Shown: positions 45,787 to 55,481, counted from the first letter of the stretch. The stretch: DNA of 64,000 nucleotides from Limnovirga soli (GCF_013106755.1 NZ_WHPF01000007.1:306352-370351), one strand, 5' to 3'. The notes: a model not told the origin generated them from the sequence alone. Program-made: numbers and translations.

Positions 45787-47712
45787 ATGTCATATCCTTA
45801 TCAGATCACCTCATTAGATGCATATAAAGCAGCGTATAAAAAAAGTGTAGAAAATCCGGATGAATTTTGGGCAGATGTTGCCGACAATTTTGTTTGGAAA
45901 CGTAAATGGGATAAAGTGTTGGAATGGAATTTTAACGAACCTAAAGTTGAATGGTTTAAAGGTGCACAGCTAAATATTACCGAGAATTGTTTAGACCGCC
46001 ACCTGGCTACAAAAGCTAATATTCCTGCACTTATATGGGAGCCAAACGACCCCGATGAACATCACCGCATTTTAACCTATAAGGATTTGTACAATAAAGT
46101 TTGCCAGTTTGGTAATGTACTTAGAAACAATGGGGTAAAAAAGGGCGACAGGGTGTGTATTTATATGGGAATGATACCCGAACTGGCTATTGCTGTATTG
46201 GCTTGTGCACGCATTGGCGCCATACATTCTGTGGTTTTTGGGGGCTTTAGTGCCCAAAGTATTGCCGACCGTTTATATGATGCCCAGGCAGAATATATTG
46301 TAACCTGCGATGGTGCTTACCGCGGTAATAAAGACATACCATTAAAAAGTGTAATTGATGATGCTTTAATTGGTAACAGAACCATAAAAAAAGTAATTGT
46401 ATCTACCCGTACCAGAACTCCGGTAAGTATGTTAAAGGGCCGTGATCTTTGGTGGGAAGAGGAAATAAAGAAAGTAGAAACCCTGGGCATGACAGAATGT
46501 GTGCCTGAAGTAATGGATGCAGAAGATCCATTGTTTATTTTGTATACTTCCGGCTCAACCGGTAAACCAAAAGGCGTAGTGCATGCCTGTGGCGGTTATA
46601 TGGTTTGGACCAATTATACTTTTGTTAATACCTTTCAATATACGCCTGGAGATATACATTTTTGTACAGCAGATATTGGCTGGATTACCGGGCATAGTTA
46701 TATTGTATATGCTCCATTAAGTGCAGGTGGTACCTCGTTATTGTTTGAAGGCATTCCAACTTTCCCCGATGCTGGCAGGTTTTGGGATATTATTGAAAAA
46801 TTCAGGGTAAATATTTTGTATACAGCCCCCACTGCCATACGCAGTTTAATGGGTTTTGGTATTGGTCCTTTGCAGGGTAAAGATTTATCTTCTTTAAAAA
46901 TATTGGGCACCGTTGGCGAGCCAATAAATGAAGAAGCCTGGCATTGGTATGATGAGCATGTAGGTAAGAAAAAATGCCCTATTGTAGATACCTGGTGGCA
47001 AACAGAAACAGGTGGTATTCTTATTTCAAATTTGGCCGGCGTAACACCGGCAAAGCCAAGCTGGGCAACGCTTCCCATGCCGGGAGTACAATGTATACTG
47101 GTAGATGAAAACGGCAAAGAAGTTACAGAATTTGAGGATGGTGTTAAAAAAGGCAACCTGTGTATAAAAGCACCATGGCCTTCTATATTGCGCACTACTT
47201 ATGGCGATCATGAACGTTGTAAGTTAAACTACTTTAGTACCTACGAAAATTACTACTTTACAGGTGATGGAGCGATGCAGGACGAGGAAGGAAATTTCCG
47301 AATTACAGGCAGGGTAGATGATGTTTTAAATGTAAGTGGCCACCGTATAGGTACTGCCGAAGTGGAGAATGCCATTAACATGCATGCCGGTGTGGTAGAA
47401 AGTGCAGTAGTAGGTTACCCGCACGATATAAAAGGGCAGGGTATTTATGCCTATGTAATTTATGGTAACATGCATGGCGATGAAAGCTTAACCCGTAAGG
47501 ATATTTTGCAAACTGTTACTCGTGTAATTGGTGCTATTGCCAAGCCTGATAAAATTCAATTTGTTACGGGTTTACCAAAAACACGAAGTGGCAAAATTAT
47601 GCGTAGAATATTGCGTAAAATTGCTGAAGGCGAAACGGAAAACCTGGGCGATACTTCTACCTTGTTAGATCCGCTGATTGTTGATGAAATAAAAAACAAT
47701 CGGTTACAGTAA
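45787..47712 (+). CDS. acs: acetate-CoA ligase
   Basis: 641 aa, full length. Makes acetyl-CoA from acetate, ATP and CoA. AMP-binding motif YTSGSTGKPKGVVH, adenylate-forming core blocks DTWWQTETGG and YYFTGDGA, GRVDDVLNVSGHRIGTAE hinge and C-terminal PKTRSGKIMRRILR containing the lysine that is acetylated to switch the enzyme off. No acetyltransferase or deacetylase gene is adjacent. Terminator directly after. Confidence 0.97.
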   Translation: MSYPYQITSLDAYKAAYKKSVENPDEFWADVADNFVWKRKWDKVLEWNFNEPKVEWFKGAQLNITENCLDRHLATKANIPALIWEPNDPDEHHRILTYKDLYNKVCQFGNVLRNNGVKKGDRVCIYMGMIPELAIAVLACARIGAIHSVVFGGFSAQSIADRLYDAQAEYIVTCDGAYRGNKDIPLKSVIDDALIGNRTIKKVIVSTRTRTPVSMLKGRDLWWEEEIKKVETLGMTECVPEVMDAEDPLFILYTSGSTGKPKGVVHACGGYMVWTNYTFVNTFQYTPGDIHFCTADIGWITGHSYIVYAPLSAGGTSLLFEGIPTFPDAGRFWDIIEKFRVNILYTAPTAIRSLMGFGIGPLQGKDLSSLKILGTVGEPINEEAWHWYDEHVGKKKCPIVDTWWQTETGGILISNLAGVTPAKPSWATLPMPGVQCILVDENGKEVTEFEDGVKKGNLCIKAPWPSILRTTYGDHERCKLNYFSTYENYYFTGDGAMQDEEGNFRITGRVDDVLNVSGHRIGTAEVENAINMHAGVVESAVVGYPHDIKGQGIYAYVIYGNMHGDESLTRKDILQTVTRVIGAIAKPDKIQFVTGLPKTRSGKIMRRILRKIAEGETENLGDTSTLLDPLIVDEIKNNRLQ

Positions 47713-47734
47713 TTAAACTAAACTTTTTTATACA

Positions 47735-47768
47735 GACGCATAGATGTATTTCTATGCGTCTTTTTTTT
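47735..47768 (+). terminator. terminator after acs
   Basis: Perfect 10-bp stem GACGCATAGA (47735-47744) with TCTATGCGTC (47751-47760), 6-nt loop, T8. Confidence 0.93.
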
Positions 47769-47778
47769 GTGGTTATTG

Positions 47779-48024
47779 ACCGGGCAATTGATTAAGTATG
47801 AAGCATTGTTGCGTCGCACACTTGTACGGCAGGAAGGGAGGGGAGCTGGAATGTGTGATGTGTAAATGTGCGGGTGGGTGGATGTGTGGATGTGTGGATG
47901 TGCAAATGTGTGGATGTGCGGATGGCGATGGGTGGATTTGGGAATGTGCGGATTTGGGGATGATGGATGAGCGGGTGTTGTTTTGCTGATACGAGGGAGG
48001 AACGCTGAAGTGTGCGACGCAAGT
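47779..48024. repeat. repeat unit 12: two Y-type arms with an octamer tandem repeat between
   Basis: ACCGGGC (47779-47785), Y core TTGCGTCGCACACTTGTAC (47809-47827) and reverse core GAAGTGTGCGACGCAAGT (48007-48024). The interval 47851-47975 is G-rich on the plus strand with a period of 8: GGATGTGT at 47880 and 47888, GGATGTGC at 47896 and 47912, AAATGTGT at 47904, then decaying copies. Confidence 0.8.
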
Positions 48025-48425
48025 AATGTTCCCTAAAGATTTATTGTTGGGTACAAAAATGGTAACTGGTTTTGTATTGCTTTATTTGCCGCTATAATGT
48101 ATTTGGAAATAATATGATTTTAATCAGTTTTTTGAGGTGGGTAGCGGACGTTTATTTAGATAACTGACTTTTTTTTGAGAATTTTATATTGATAATCATG
48201 GTGTTAGGTTTTATATAACAATCAGGAAAGTTGTGCAGGCAGCTAATTAACATCATTTGCTCAAATATGGAGTTTATATAATATTGCAGCGTAAATCTAA
48301 AGCTGTTTGTCTATGTAATGTTCGCCGTTGACTGCCTTGGAAATACGCCACCTGTAAAAGAATTTCTGTTTTTTTTGATATTTAATGTAAACAACAACAA
48401 AAACGTTAAAATTTTTTTTTCTGTT

Positions 48426-48471
48426 GTGTAAAAAATACACATATTTGCTTTTTAATGTGTAAAATTTACAC
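48426..48471. promoter_or_regulatory. two palindromes upstream of the second susC operon
   Basis: GTGTA-AAAAA-TACAC at 48426-48440 and GTGTAAA-A-TTTACAC at 48457-48471. Both are 15 bp, with centres 31 bp apart (about three helical turns), and they flank a near-consensus -7 box CATATTTG (48440-48447). This looks like a paired operator for a dimeric regulator. The regulator is not encoded next to it. Confidence 0.6.
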
Positions 48472-48689
48472 CTTAATAAAAACGATCGCTTGTATATGAG
48501 AATGCTTAACACAATAAATAGTGTTTGCGGTGCAAAACCTGTTTTGCATTTTTTCGCTTCCTGCGATGGTAATTCATTTCTTAAAACTCCCAATATAGAA
48601 AAGGATAGCTGCATATGTAATTGTGATACGCAATTATATCCACTGATGGCTGTCAAATATTTTTCAAAAAAACAAGTAAATCTATCATT

Positions 48690-51662
48690 ATGAATCCGAA
48701 ACGATTGTTGATGGTACTTGCTCTGCCATTGTTGCTGTTAGGTTTAACTGCAGCTGCACAGGATAGAGTTGTATCAGGTAAAGTAAAAGACGCTAAAGAC
48801 GGACAACCCATTGCCGGGGCATCTGTTCTTGTAAAGGGTACCAGCATTGGTACGCAAACTATTGCAGATGGCAGCTTTCAAATTAAAGTTCCGGCTACTG
48901 CAAAGGCATTGGTTATTTCATATGTTGGCTTTACCCAGCAGGAAGTAGCAATAGCCGGTGATGAGGTATCGGTTTCATTGGTATCTGCCAGCACTTCTTT
49001 AAGCGATGTGGTAGTGGTAGCATATGGAACCAGAAAGAAAACAGATTTAACCGGTTCGGTTGTTGCTGTTTCTGCCAAAGATTTTCAAAAGGGTAATATT
49101 GCTTCATCGGAGCAATTACTACAGGGTAAGGTTGCAGGCTTGCAGGTTACCTCCGGTGGTGGTTCTGCAGGTGGTGGCAGTAAAATCCGTATTCGTGGCG
49201 GTGCTTCTTTAAATGCCAGTAATGATCCATTAATTGTAATTGATGGGGTGCCGGTAGAAAGCAATGGTATTGCGGGTTCGGCTAATTTATTAAATACCAT
49301 TAACCCCAACGATATTGAATCAATGAGTGTATTAAAAGATGCCTCTGCAACAGCATTGTATGGTTCAAGGGCATCGAATGGTGTAATTATCATTACTACT
49401 AAAAAGGGTGTTAAGGGTAAAGTAAAATACAATTTTAATACTCAGGCTGCAGTAGGTACCGTTGCCAATATGGTAGATGTATTAACTGCTGACCAGATTA
49501 GGGCTATTATTACTGAAGATGCAGCTGCTACCGGATTGAATACCTATAAAAATTTATTAGGTTCAGCAAATACCGATTGGCAAAAACAAATTTATCAGTC
49601 GGCACCAGCTTTTGATAATAATATAAGCGCCAGTGGTAGTTTAGGTAAAAACCTGCCATTTCGTTTATCACTTGGATATTTAAACCAGGATGGTGTGCTA
49701 AAGACCAATAATTTTGATCGTTTAACTTCTGCTTTAAACTTATCTCCCAAGTTTTTTGATGATCATCTTTCTGTAAATATTAATGTGAAAGCATCTAAAA
49801 CAAGTAACCGTTTTGCAAACGAAGGTGCAATTGGTTCAGCTGTTTCATTTGATCCTACACAACCGGTTTTTGCAGATAACAAATTTGGTGGTTATTATGA
49901 ATGGTTACAGACCGATGGTAAACCCATTGACCTGTCTACCCGTAACCCATTGGGTTTATTGTATTTGCGCCATAATACCTCCAGCGTAAACAGGGTAATT
50001 GGTAATGTACAGTTAGACTATAAAATGCATTTTTTACCTGATTTACATGTATTGGTAAATGTTGGTATTGATAATGCCAGTGGTGAAGGAAATGATAATA
50101 CTGATTCTATTTCTGCTACCAATTATAAAACAGCAGGTCGTTTCCAGTATTACGAGCAAAAAAAGAAAAATACGTTGGCTGATGTATCACTATTTTACAA
50201 TAAAGACCTGAAAGAAATTAATAGTAAGATTGATGTGTTAGTGGGTCATAGCTACCAGGATTTCCTTACTGAGGTAAGCAATTATGCAGCATTTGGACAG
50301 GATGGAAAAGAAATTGACGGAACAGCACCATCATTTGCTACAGATAAACCACGTTACAGACTAGAATCTTATTTTACCAGGTTAAACTTTACTGTTCAGA
50401 ATAAATATTTATTAACTGCCTCTTTAAGAAGTGATGCCAGTTCTAAATTTTCTAAAGAAAACAGGGTAGGTTATTTCCCTGCATTTGCAGCTGCCTGGAA
50501 ATTGAAGGAAGAGTTTTTTAAAACATCCAGTTTTGTTAACGATTTAAAACTGCGTTTAGGTTGGGGTATTACAGGCCAGCAAGATGGTATTGGTTATTAT
50601 TCTTACCTGCCAAGATATTCTCAAAGTAATGCTACTGCACAATACCAGTTTGGCGATGCATTCTACTATTATTTGCGTCCTGAAGGATATGATGCTTCCA
50701 TTAAATGGGAAACTACAACAACCACTAATATAGGTTTGGATTTTGCTTTTTTAAACAACAGAATCACCGGTAGTTTTGATGTGTATGAAAAGAGAACTGA
50801 AGATTTGCTGAGTGAAGTACCGGTAGCACCAGGTGCCAACTTTGTAAATAAAATTACCACCAACGTAGGTAATATGAAAGTAAGAGGGTTTGAATTTACA
50901 TTAAATACTGTACCGGTTAGAAATGAAGATTTTTCATGGGATTTGGGTTTCAACGTTTCTTATAACAAATCAGAAATTACCAACCTGTTAAAAAATCAGG
51001 ACCCTAATTTTAAAGGTATAGATGTAAGTGGCATTGGTGGTGGTACTGGTAATACTATCGGTATTCATGCTGTAGGATATGCACCATATACTTTTAATGT
51101 ATTTAAGCAGGTGTATGATAAAACTACAGGCAAGCCAATTGAAGGTTTGTACGAAGATTTAAACAGGGATGGTATTATTAATAATGATGACAGATATTAT
51201 TATAAAAAACCAGCACCGGATTTTCTTATTGGATTTAATACTCAGGTTACCTACAAACAATTTAGCGTTGGTGTTGCAGCCCATGGATATTTAGGTAATT
51301 ATATCTATAATAACTATAATTCAAGTAATGGTGTTTTAAGGGCTATTAAAAATCCAATTAATTTTATTGGTAATGCTTCAACAAATTACCTGGAAACTGG
51401 TTTTGATAATAACCGTTATTTATCAGATTACTATATTGAAAATGCTTCTTTCTTCAGGTTAGACAATATTAATCTGGGTTATAATGTTGGTCGTGTATTT
51501 AAGGATAAAGCTTCTATGAGATTGGCTGCCAGTATTCAGAATGTATTCGTGATTACCAAGTACAAAGGATTAGATCCGGAAAACGCCAGTGATTCTGGTG
51601 TGGATGGCAATATCTACCCACGTCCCAGAACATTCTCTTTTGGCGTAAACCTTGATTTCTAA
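48690..51662 (+). CDS. SusC/RagA-family TonB-linked outer-membrane protein without STN domain
   Basis: 990 aa. Signal peptide MNPKRLLMVLALPLLLLGL..., carboxypeptidase-like regulatory domain about 25-100 (VSGKVKDAKDGQPIAGASVL), TonB-box-like LSDVVVVAYGTRKKTDLTGS, plug about 110-230 and barrel to the end (YPRPRTFSFGVNLDF). Unlike the SusC at 15691 it has no STN domain, so sigma/anti-sigma signalling is not expected; the palindromes upstream suggest another kind of control. susD starts 20 nt later. Confidence 0.93.
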   Translation: MNPKRLLMVLALPLLLLGLTAAAQDRVVSGKVKDAKDGQPIAGASVLVKGTSIGTQTIADGSFQIKVPATAKALVISYVGFTQQEVAIAGDEVSVSLVSASTSLSDVVVVAYGTRKKTDLTGSVVAVSAKDFQKGNIASSEQLLQGKVAGLQVTSGGGSAGGGSKIRIRGGASLNASNDPLIVIDGVPVESNGIAGSANLLNTINPNDIESMSVLKDASATALYGSRASNGVIIITTKKGVKGKVKYNFNTQAAVGTVANMVDVLTADQIRAIITEDAAATGLNTYKNLLGSANTDWQKQIYQSAPAFDNNISASGSLGKNLPFRLSLGYLNQDGVLKTNNFDRLTSALNLSPKFFDDHLSVNINVKASKTSNRFANEGAIGSAVSFDPTQPVFADNKFGGYYEWLQTDGKPIDLSTRNPLGLLYLRHNTSSVNRVIGNVQLDYKMHFLPDLHVLVNVGIDNASGEGNDNTDSISATNYKTAGRFQYYEQKKKNTLADVSLFYNKDLKEINSKIDVLVGHSYQDFLTEVSNYAAFGQDGKEIDGTAPSFATDKPRYRLESYFTRLNFTVQNKYLLTASLRSDASSKFSKENRVGYFPAFAAAWKLKEEFFKTSSFVNDLKLRLGWGITGQQDGIGYYSYLPRYSQSNATAQYQFGDAFYYYLRPEGYDASIKWETTTTTNIGLDFAFLNNRITGSFDVYEKRTEDLLSEVPVAPGANFVNKITTNVGNMKVRGFEFTLNTVPVRNEDFSWDLGFNVSYNKSEITNLLKNQDPNFKGIDVSGIGGGTGNTIGIHAVGYAPYTFNVFKQVYDKTTGKPIEGLYEDLNRDGIINNDDRYYYKKPAPDFLIGFNTQVTYKQFSVGVAAHGYLGNYIYNNYNSSNGVLRAIKNPINFIGNASTNYLETGFDNNRYLSDYYIENASFFRLDNINLGYNVGRVFKDKASMRLAASIQNVFVITKYKGLDPENASDSGVDGNIYPRPRTFSFGVNLDF

Positions 51663-51681
51663 TTATTAAATATTGAATGAG

Positions 51682-53301
51682 ATGAAAAATATAATAAGAA
51701 ACATTTTTATAGCTGGGGTGGCAGTAGTAACTGTTAGCTCCTGTGCAAAAAAGCTGGATTTGTTTCCGCAAAACGATTTAACGCCTGCCACAGCTTATTC
51801 CACCGCTGATGGTTATAAAAATGTACTGGCAAAAATTTATGGCGGATTGGCCAGTACAGGTAATACCGGCCCTGCCGGAAGTTCAGATATCCAGGGCCTG
51901 GACGAAGGCTCACAGTCACCTTTTATCCGTGGTTTCTTCAATTGCGAAGAATTGCCTACTGATGAAGCCGTTGTGGCATGGAACGACCAAACCATTCATG
52001 ATTTTCATGATTTAAAATGGAGTTCTTCTGATCCTTTTCTGTTGGGTATGTATGCACGTCCAATCTACAATATTACTATTGGTAATGAGTATTTAAGAGA
52101 ATCTACTGATGATAAACTGGCTTCCCGTAATATCACAGGTGCAGACGCAGAGTCAATTAAAGAATCAAGAGCTGAAGTACGTTTTCTGCGTGCATTTAAT
52201 TATTGGGTAATGTTGGATTTGTTTGGTAAATCAACTTTTATTACTGAAGACGATGGTATCGGTACTTTCTTGCCAAAAGAAATACAAAGACCAGAATTGT
52301 TCTCCTATATCGAAAGTGAATTACTGGCCATACAATCAGATCTTGCTCCTGCTAAAACTGCCGTATATGGCAGGGTTGATCAGGCTGCAGCATGGGCATT
52401 ATTGGCTCGTTTGTATTTAAATGCAGAAGTGTATACCGGTACTGCTAAATTTACTGAAGCAGCTACTTATTCCAAAAAGGTAATCGATGCGGGTTATGCT
52501 TTACAACCCGACTATAGAAAACTGTTTATGGCAGATAATGATAGCCAGAAAGATGAGTTTATTTATGCCATTAATTGCGATGGTTTAAAAACACAATCTT
52601 ATGGTAATACAACTTTCTTTGTACACTGCGCAGCCGGTGACGACCACGCTGACTTTGGTGTAGGTGGTGGTTGGTATGGCTACAGGTCTACCGCTGCATT
52701 CGCTTCATTATTTACTGATTTAACCGGCGAAACAGACCAGAGAGCATTATTTACTACATCTGCGTTCACTCCTTCTCCAGAGCAATTGGTAATCAATAAT
52801 ATTTCTGATTTCAATAACGGTTTACATGTAAACAAATATGTAAATATCCGTTCAGATGGTGGTGCTGTTTCTGATGTGCAAAACAACTTCTCTGATGTTG
52901 ATTTCCCTGTTTTCCGTTTATCAGAAATGTACCTTATTTATGCAGAAGCCCATTTACGTGGCGCTGGTGGTACCGATGCGGCTACAGCATTGGAATATGT
53001 AAACAAAATCCGTTACAGGGCTTATGGCAATAGCTATGGTCCAGGCGAAATTGGTAAATTGTCATCTGCTGATTTAACACTTCAATTAGTATTAGACGAG
53101 CGTGGACGTGAATTGTACTGGGAAGGTCACCGCCGTACCGATCTTATTCGTTATGGTTTATTAACTTCAGGTACTTATTTATGGCCCTGGAAAGGTGGTG
53201 TTTCATCTGGTACAGCTGTAGACAGCAAGTATAATATTTTCCCGATACCTGCTGCCAACCTTACAGCTAATCCTAGCTTAACACAAAATGCAGGATATTA
53301 A
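51682..53301 (+). CDS. SusD/RagB-family nutrient-binding lipoprotein
   Basis: About 539 aa from the ATG at 51682, giving the signal MKNIIRNIFIAGVAVVTVSSC with lipid-carrying Cys; an upstream TTG at 51673 is less likely. SusD blocks: KLDLFPQNDLTPATAY, ESRAEVRFLRAFNYWVMLDLFG, VFRLSEMYLIYAEAHLRG, LDERGRELYWEGHRRTDLIR. The product is of the starch-type SusD length class. The SusE-like gene starts 25 nt later. Confidence 0.93.
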   Translation: MKNIIRNIFIAGVAVVTVSSCAKKLDLFPQNDLTPATAYSTADGYKNVLAKIYGGLASTGNTGPAGSSDIQGLDEGSQSPFIRGFFNCEELPTDEAVVAWNDQTIHDFHDLKWSSSDPFLLGMYARPIYNITIGNEYLRESTDDKLASRNITGADAESIKESRAEVRFLRAFNYWVMLDLFGKSTFITEDDGIGTFLPKEIQRPELFSYIESELLAIQSDLAPAKTAVYGRVDQAAAWALLARLYLNAEVYTGTAKFTEAATYSKKVIDAGYALQPDYRKLFMADNDSQKDEFIYAINCDGLKTQSYGNTTFFVHCAAGDDHADFGVGGGWYGYRSTAAFASLFTDLTGETDQRALFTTSAFTPSPEQLVINNISDFNNGLHVNKYVNIRSDGGAVSDVQNNFSDVDFPVFRLSEMYLIYAEAHLRGAGGTDAATALEYVNKIRYRAYGNSYGPGEIGKLSSADLTLQLVLDERGRELYWEGHRRTDLIRYGLLTSGTYLWPWKGGVSSGTAVDSKYNIFPIPAANLTANPSLTQNAGY

Positions 53302-53326
53302 TTATTTACTGATAAAATCATTCATT

Positions 53327-54160
53327 ATGAAAAATATATCAAGAGCATTATTTCTTTCATCTTTCCTTGTCATCTTCCTGTTTTCTTGTAAGAAGGATGA
53401 AGTGAAAAATTATTTTGAAGGGGGTACCGCACCGGTGCTTTCCGCTTCAACTACCGCCATTACGCTGGGCTATACTACAGCAACAGACGAAGCTATTAAG
53501 TTAAGCTGGACAAATCCAAACTACACTTTTACTACAGGTGTAAGTTCACAGGATGTGGCCTACCTGGTAGAAATAGACAAAGCCGGCAACAATTTTACCA
53601 ATCCGCAAAAACAAACTATTGCAGTTAGTAAAGCATTAAGCCTGTCTATCTCTCAAACACAGTTTAACGATTATATGTTAAACCAATTGGTATTGCCTTT
53701 AAATGTACAGTCAAACCTCGAAATCAGGGTAATAGCCAGTTTCTCAAGTGGTGCGGAAGCATTGGTATCCAATGTGCTTTCTGTAACAGCTACTCCTTAT
53801 GCTATTCCTCCAAAAGTACCTGTGCCAATTGATGGTACATTATGGATGGTAGGCGACGCTGCTCCTTCAGGATGGTCTAACCCGCTGCCTACACCTTATG
53901 ATGCTTCACAACAGTTTACACAGGTGTCAGAAACCCTGTACGAACTTACTGTAAACTTACCCGGTGGTGGTGGTTATAAACTCATTCAACAACAGGGAGA
54001 TTGGGGCAAACAATACCATATGCTCGCAGGTGGTACCTGGGAAGGCGGCGATTTTGAAAAGAAAGATTCTGATCCGCAATTCCCTGGCCCTGTATCATCA
54101 GGTACCTATAAAATATCAGTAGATTTTCAAAGAGGTAAATTCACTGTAACAAAACAATAA
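53327..54160 (+). CDS. SusE-like surface glycan-binding lipoprotein, one binding module
   Basis: About 277 aa from the ATG at 53327 (MKNISRALFLSSFLVIF...FSCKKD, Cys lipidation site). N-terminal SusE Ig-like domain (VLSASTTAITL, IKLSWTNPNY, VEIDKAGNNF), then one C-terminal module starting LWMVGDAAPSGWSNPLPTPY and ending GTYKISVDFQRGKFTVTK. The module is of the type that binds alpha-glucans in SusE/SusF. Paralogous to the next gene. Confidence 0.85.
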   Translation: MKNISRALFLSSFLVIFLFSCKKDEVKNYFEGGTAPVLSASTTAITLGYTTATDEAIKLSWTNPNYTFTTGVSSQDVAYLVEIDKAGNNFTNPQKQTIAVSKALSLSISQTQFNDYMLNQLVLPLNVQSNLEIRVIASFSSGAEALVSNVLSVTATPYAIPPKVPVPIDGTLWMVGDAAPSGWSNPLPTPYDASQQFTQVSETLYELTVNLPGGGGYKLIQQQGDWGKQYHMLAGGTWEGGDFEKKDSDPQFPGPVSSGTYKISVDFQRGKFTVTKQ

Positions 54161-54220
54161 TCTGCAGGCGGAAAAAGCATTTATTCCCGCACAGCATCTT
54201 ATACCAATAAAAAAAGATTT

Positions 54221-55366
54221 ATGAAACATATATCTAAATTATTCCTCCTCTCTATGGCAGCCGCCCTTTTATTTATGGGCTGCGATAAAGTAGGAAATCT
54301 GCCAAGCTATAAAAATGGCATCGCACCTGTATTAAGCAGTTCTACCAATTCGGTAGCCGCTGCTCCGGCCGATTCTTTGAATAATGTGCTTACATTATTA
54401 TGGACATCGCCAAAATACGAAACCAACCTGCTAACCGTAAAGTATGTTGTAGAAATAGATACTGCCGGTGGTAATTTCGCCAAAGCAAGCTCAAAAACTA
54501 TTTCCGGCGATTATGGTATTTCTTATACAGCCAAAGAATTAAATAACATTCTACTGGGCTATGGTTTTGCATTTGGCGAACCACACGATATGATTATCCG
54601 TGTTACTTCTTCTTATGCCAATAATAACGAGCCCTATACTTCCAACACCATTACCGTGCAAATGACGGCCTATAAAATACCTCCAAAAATTGCTTTGCCA
54701 ACATCAGGTAAACTGTTTATTGTAGGCGATGCAACCGATGGTGGATGGAATAACCCGGTACCCGTTCCGGTTCAGGAATTGGTACAGATAGACGAAACCA
54801 CTTATGGTGGTGTATTCCACCTCAATGGCGGTAAAGAATACTTAATTCTACCCGTAAACGGAGATTGGGGCCACAAATTCTCAGTAGCCAATAAAGGGCT
54901 GGAAGGTTTAAGCGCAGGTGGCGATTTTGGATACGATTTTTCCGATAATTTCCCTGCACCTGCCACCTCAGGCACATATGCCATCACCCTCGATTTTCAA
55001 AAGGGTAAATTTACCGTTGTGCCATACACTGGCTTCCTGCCAACCAATTTATTCATAGTTGGTAATGCAACCGAAGGTGGTTGGAACAATCCGGTGCCAA
55101 CACCCTCTCAGCAGTTTAACAGAATAAATTCTTCTGTATTCGAACTAACCCTGCCTCTGGTAGGTGCCGGCGAATATTTAATGTTGCCTGTAAATGGAGA
55201 CTGGGGTAACAAATTCTCTGTATCCAATAAATCATTGCCCGGTTTAGATGCCGGCGGAGATTTTGGGTATAACCTGTCCGATAATTTCCCTGGCCCAGCC
55301 ACCAGCGGTACCTATAAAGTAACAGCCAATTTCTTAACACAGAAATTTTCTGTAACGCCACAATAA
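54221..55366 (+). CDS. SusE/SusF-like surface glycan-binding lipoprotein, two binding modules
   Basis: 381 aa. Lipobox LFMGC. SusE Ig-like domain to about residue 155, then two tandem modules: about 163-267 (LFIVGDATDGGWNNPVPVP) and 276-381 (LFIVGNATEGGWNNPVPTP). Both contain LPVNGDWG, KFSV and GGDFGY, and they are nearly alike in DNA as well, which suggests a recent internal duplication. Last gene of a susCDEF-like operon that has no glycoside hydrolase in the window; the enzymes may be elsewhere. Confidence 0.86.
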   Translation: MKHISKLFLLSMAAALLFMGCDKVGNLPSYKNGIAPVLSSSTNSVAAAPADSLNNVLTLLWTSPKYETNLLTVKYVVEIDTAGGNFAKASSKTISGDYGISYTAKELNNILLGYGFAFGEPHDMIIRVTSSYANNNEPYTSNTITVQMTAYKIPPKIALPTSGKLFIVGDATDGGWNNPVPVPVQELVQIDETTYGGVFHLNGGKEYLILPVNGDWGHKFSVANKGLEGLSAGGDFGYDFSDNFPAPATSGTYAITLDFQKGKFTVVPYTGFLPTNLFIVGNATEGGWNNPVPTPSQQFNRINSSVFELTLPLVGAGEYLMLPVNGDWGNKFSVSNKSLPGLDAGGDFGYNLSDNFPGPATSGTYKVTANFLTQKFSVTPQ

Positions 55367-55389
55367 TTATGGTAAGTTCAACATAAAGC

Positions 55390-55417
55390 AAAGCCTGCAC
55401 AGCATTGTGCAGGCTTT
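55390..55417 (+). terminator. terminator after the susCDEF-like operon
   Basis: Perfect 11-bp stem AAAGCCTGCAC (55390-55400) with GTGCAGGCTTT (55407-55417), 6-nt loop. The T run is broken by one C. Confidence 0.82.
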
Positions 55418-55430
55418 CTTATTTAATTAT

Positions 55431-55481
55431 GGGCCCGGCTTTGGTACTGCTATCAGGCATCCTTGCGTCGCACTCTTGTAC
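55431..55481 (+). repeat. repeat unit 13, left arm (X, forward), separated from its Y arm by 7.1 kb
   Basis: GGGCCCGGC (55431-55439), X core TTGCGTCGCACTCTTGTAC (55463-55481), then GGTAATGCTATGCAGCTT, identical over 18 nt to the X arm at 29331. The facing Y arm is at 62621. Confidence 0.78.

Larger units (their letters stand above)
47713..48689. other. 977-bp gap between acs and the second susC
   Basis: Holds a terminator, a repeat unit with an octamer tandem repeat in its middle (47779-48024), and about 640 bp of AT-rich DNA. The last 270 bp contain two GTGTA/TACAC palindromes and probably the promoter of the susC operon. Small open frames here (47798-47989, 48490-48693 and reverse) have low-complexity or unremarkable products and are not called. 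Confidence 0.6.

Noticed and set aside
47792..48022. Open frames on both strands across the octamer tandem repeat
   Set aside because: Low-complexity translation of a period-8 repeat, with starts and ends in the repeat arms.
47779..48024. CRISPR-like array
   Set aside because: The period is 8 with no spacers, and the dispersed 20-bp core copies lie kilobases apart in both orientations; no cas genes are present.
48490..48693. 67-aa plus-strand open frame upstream of susC
   Set aside because: It overlaps the susC start by 4 nt and might be a leader peptide, but the sequence shows no feature supporting translation and it crosses the likely promoter region.
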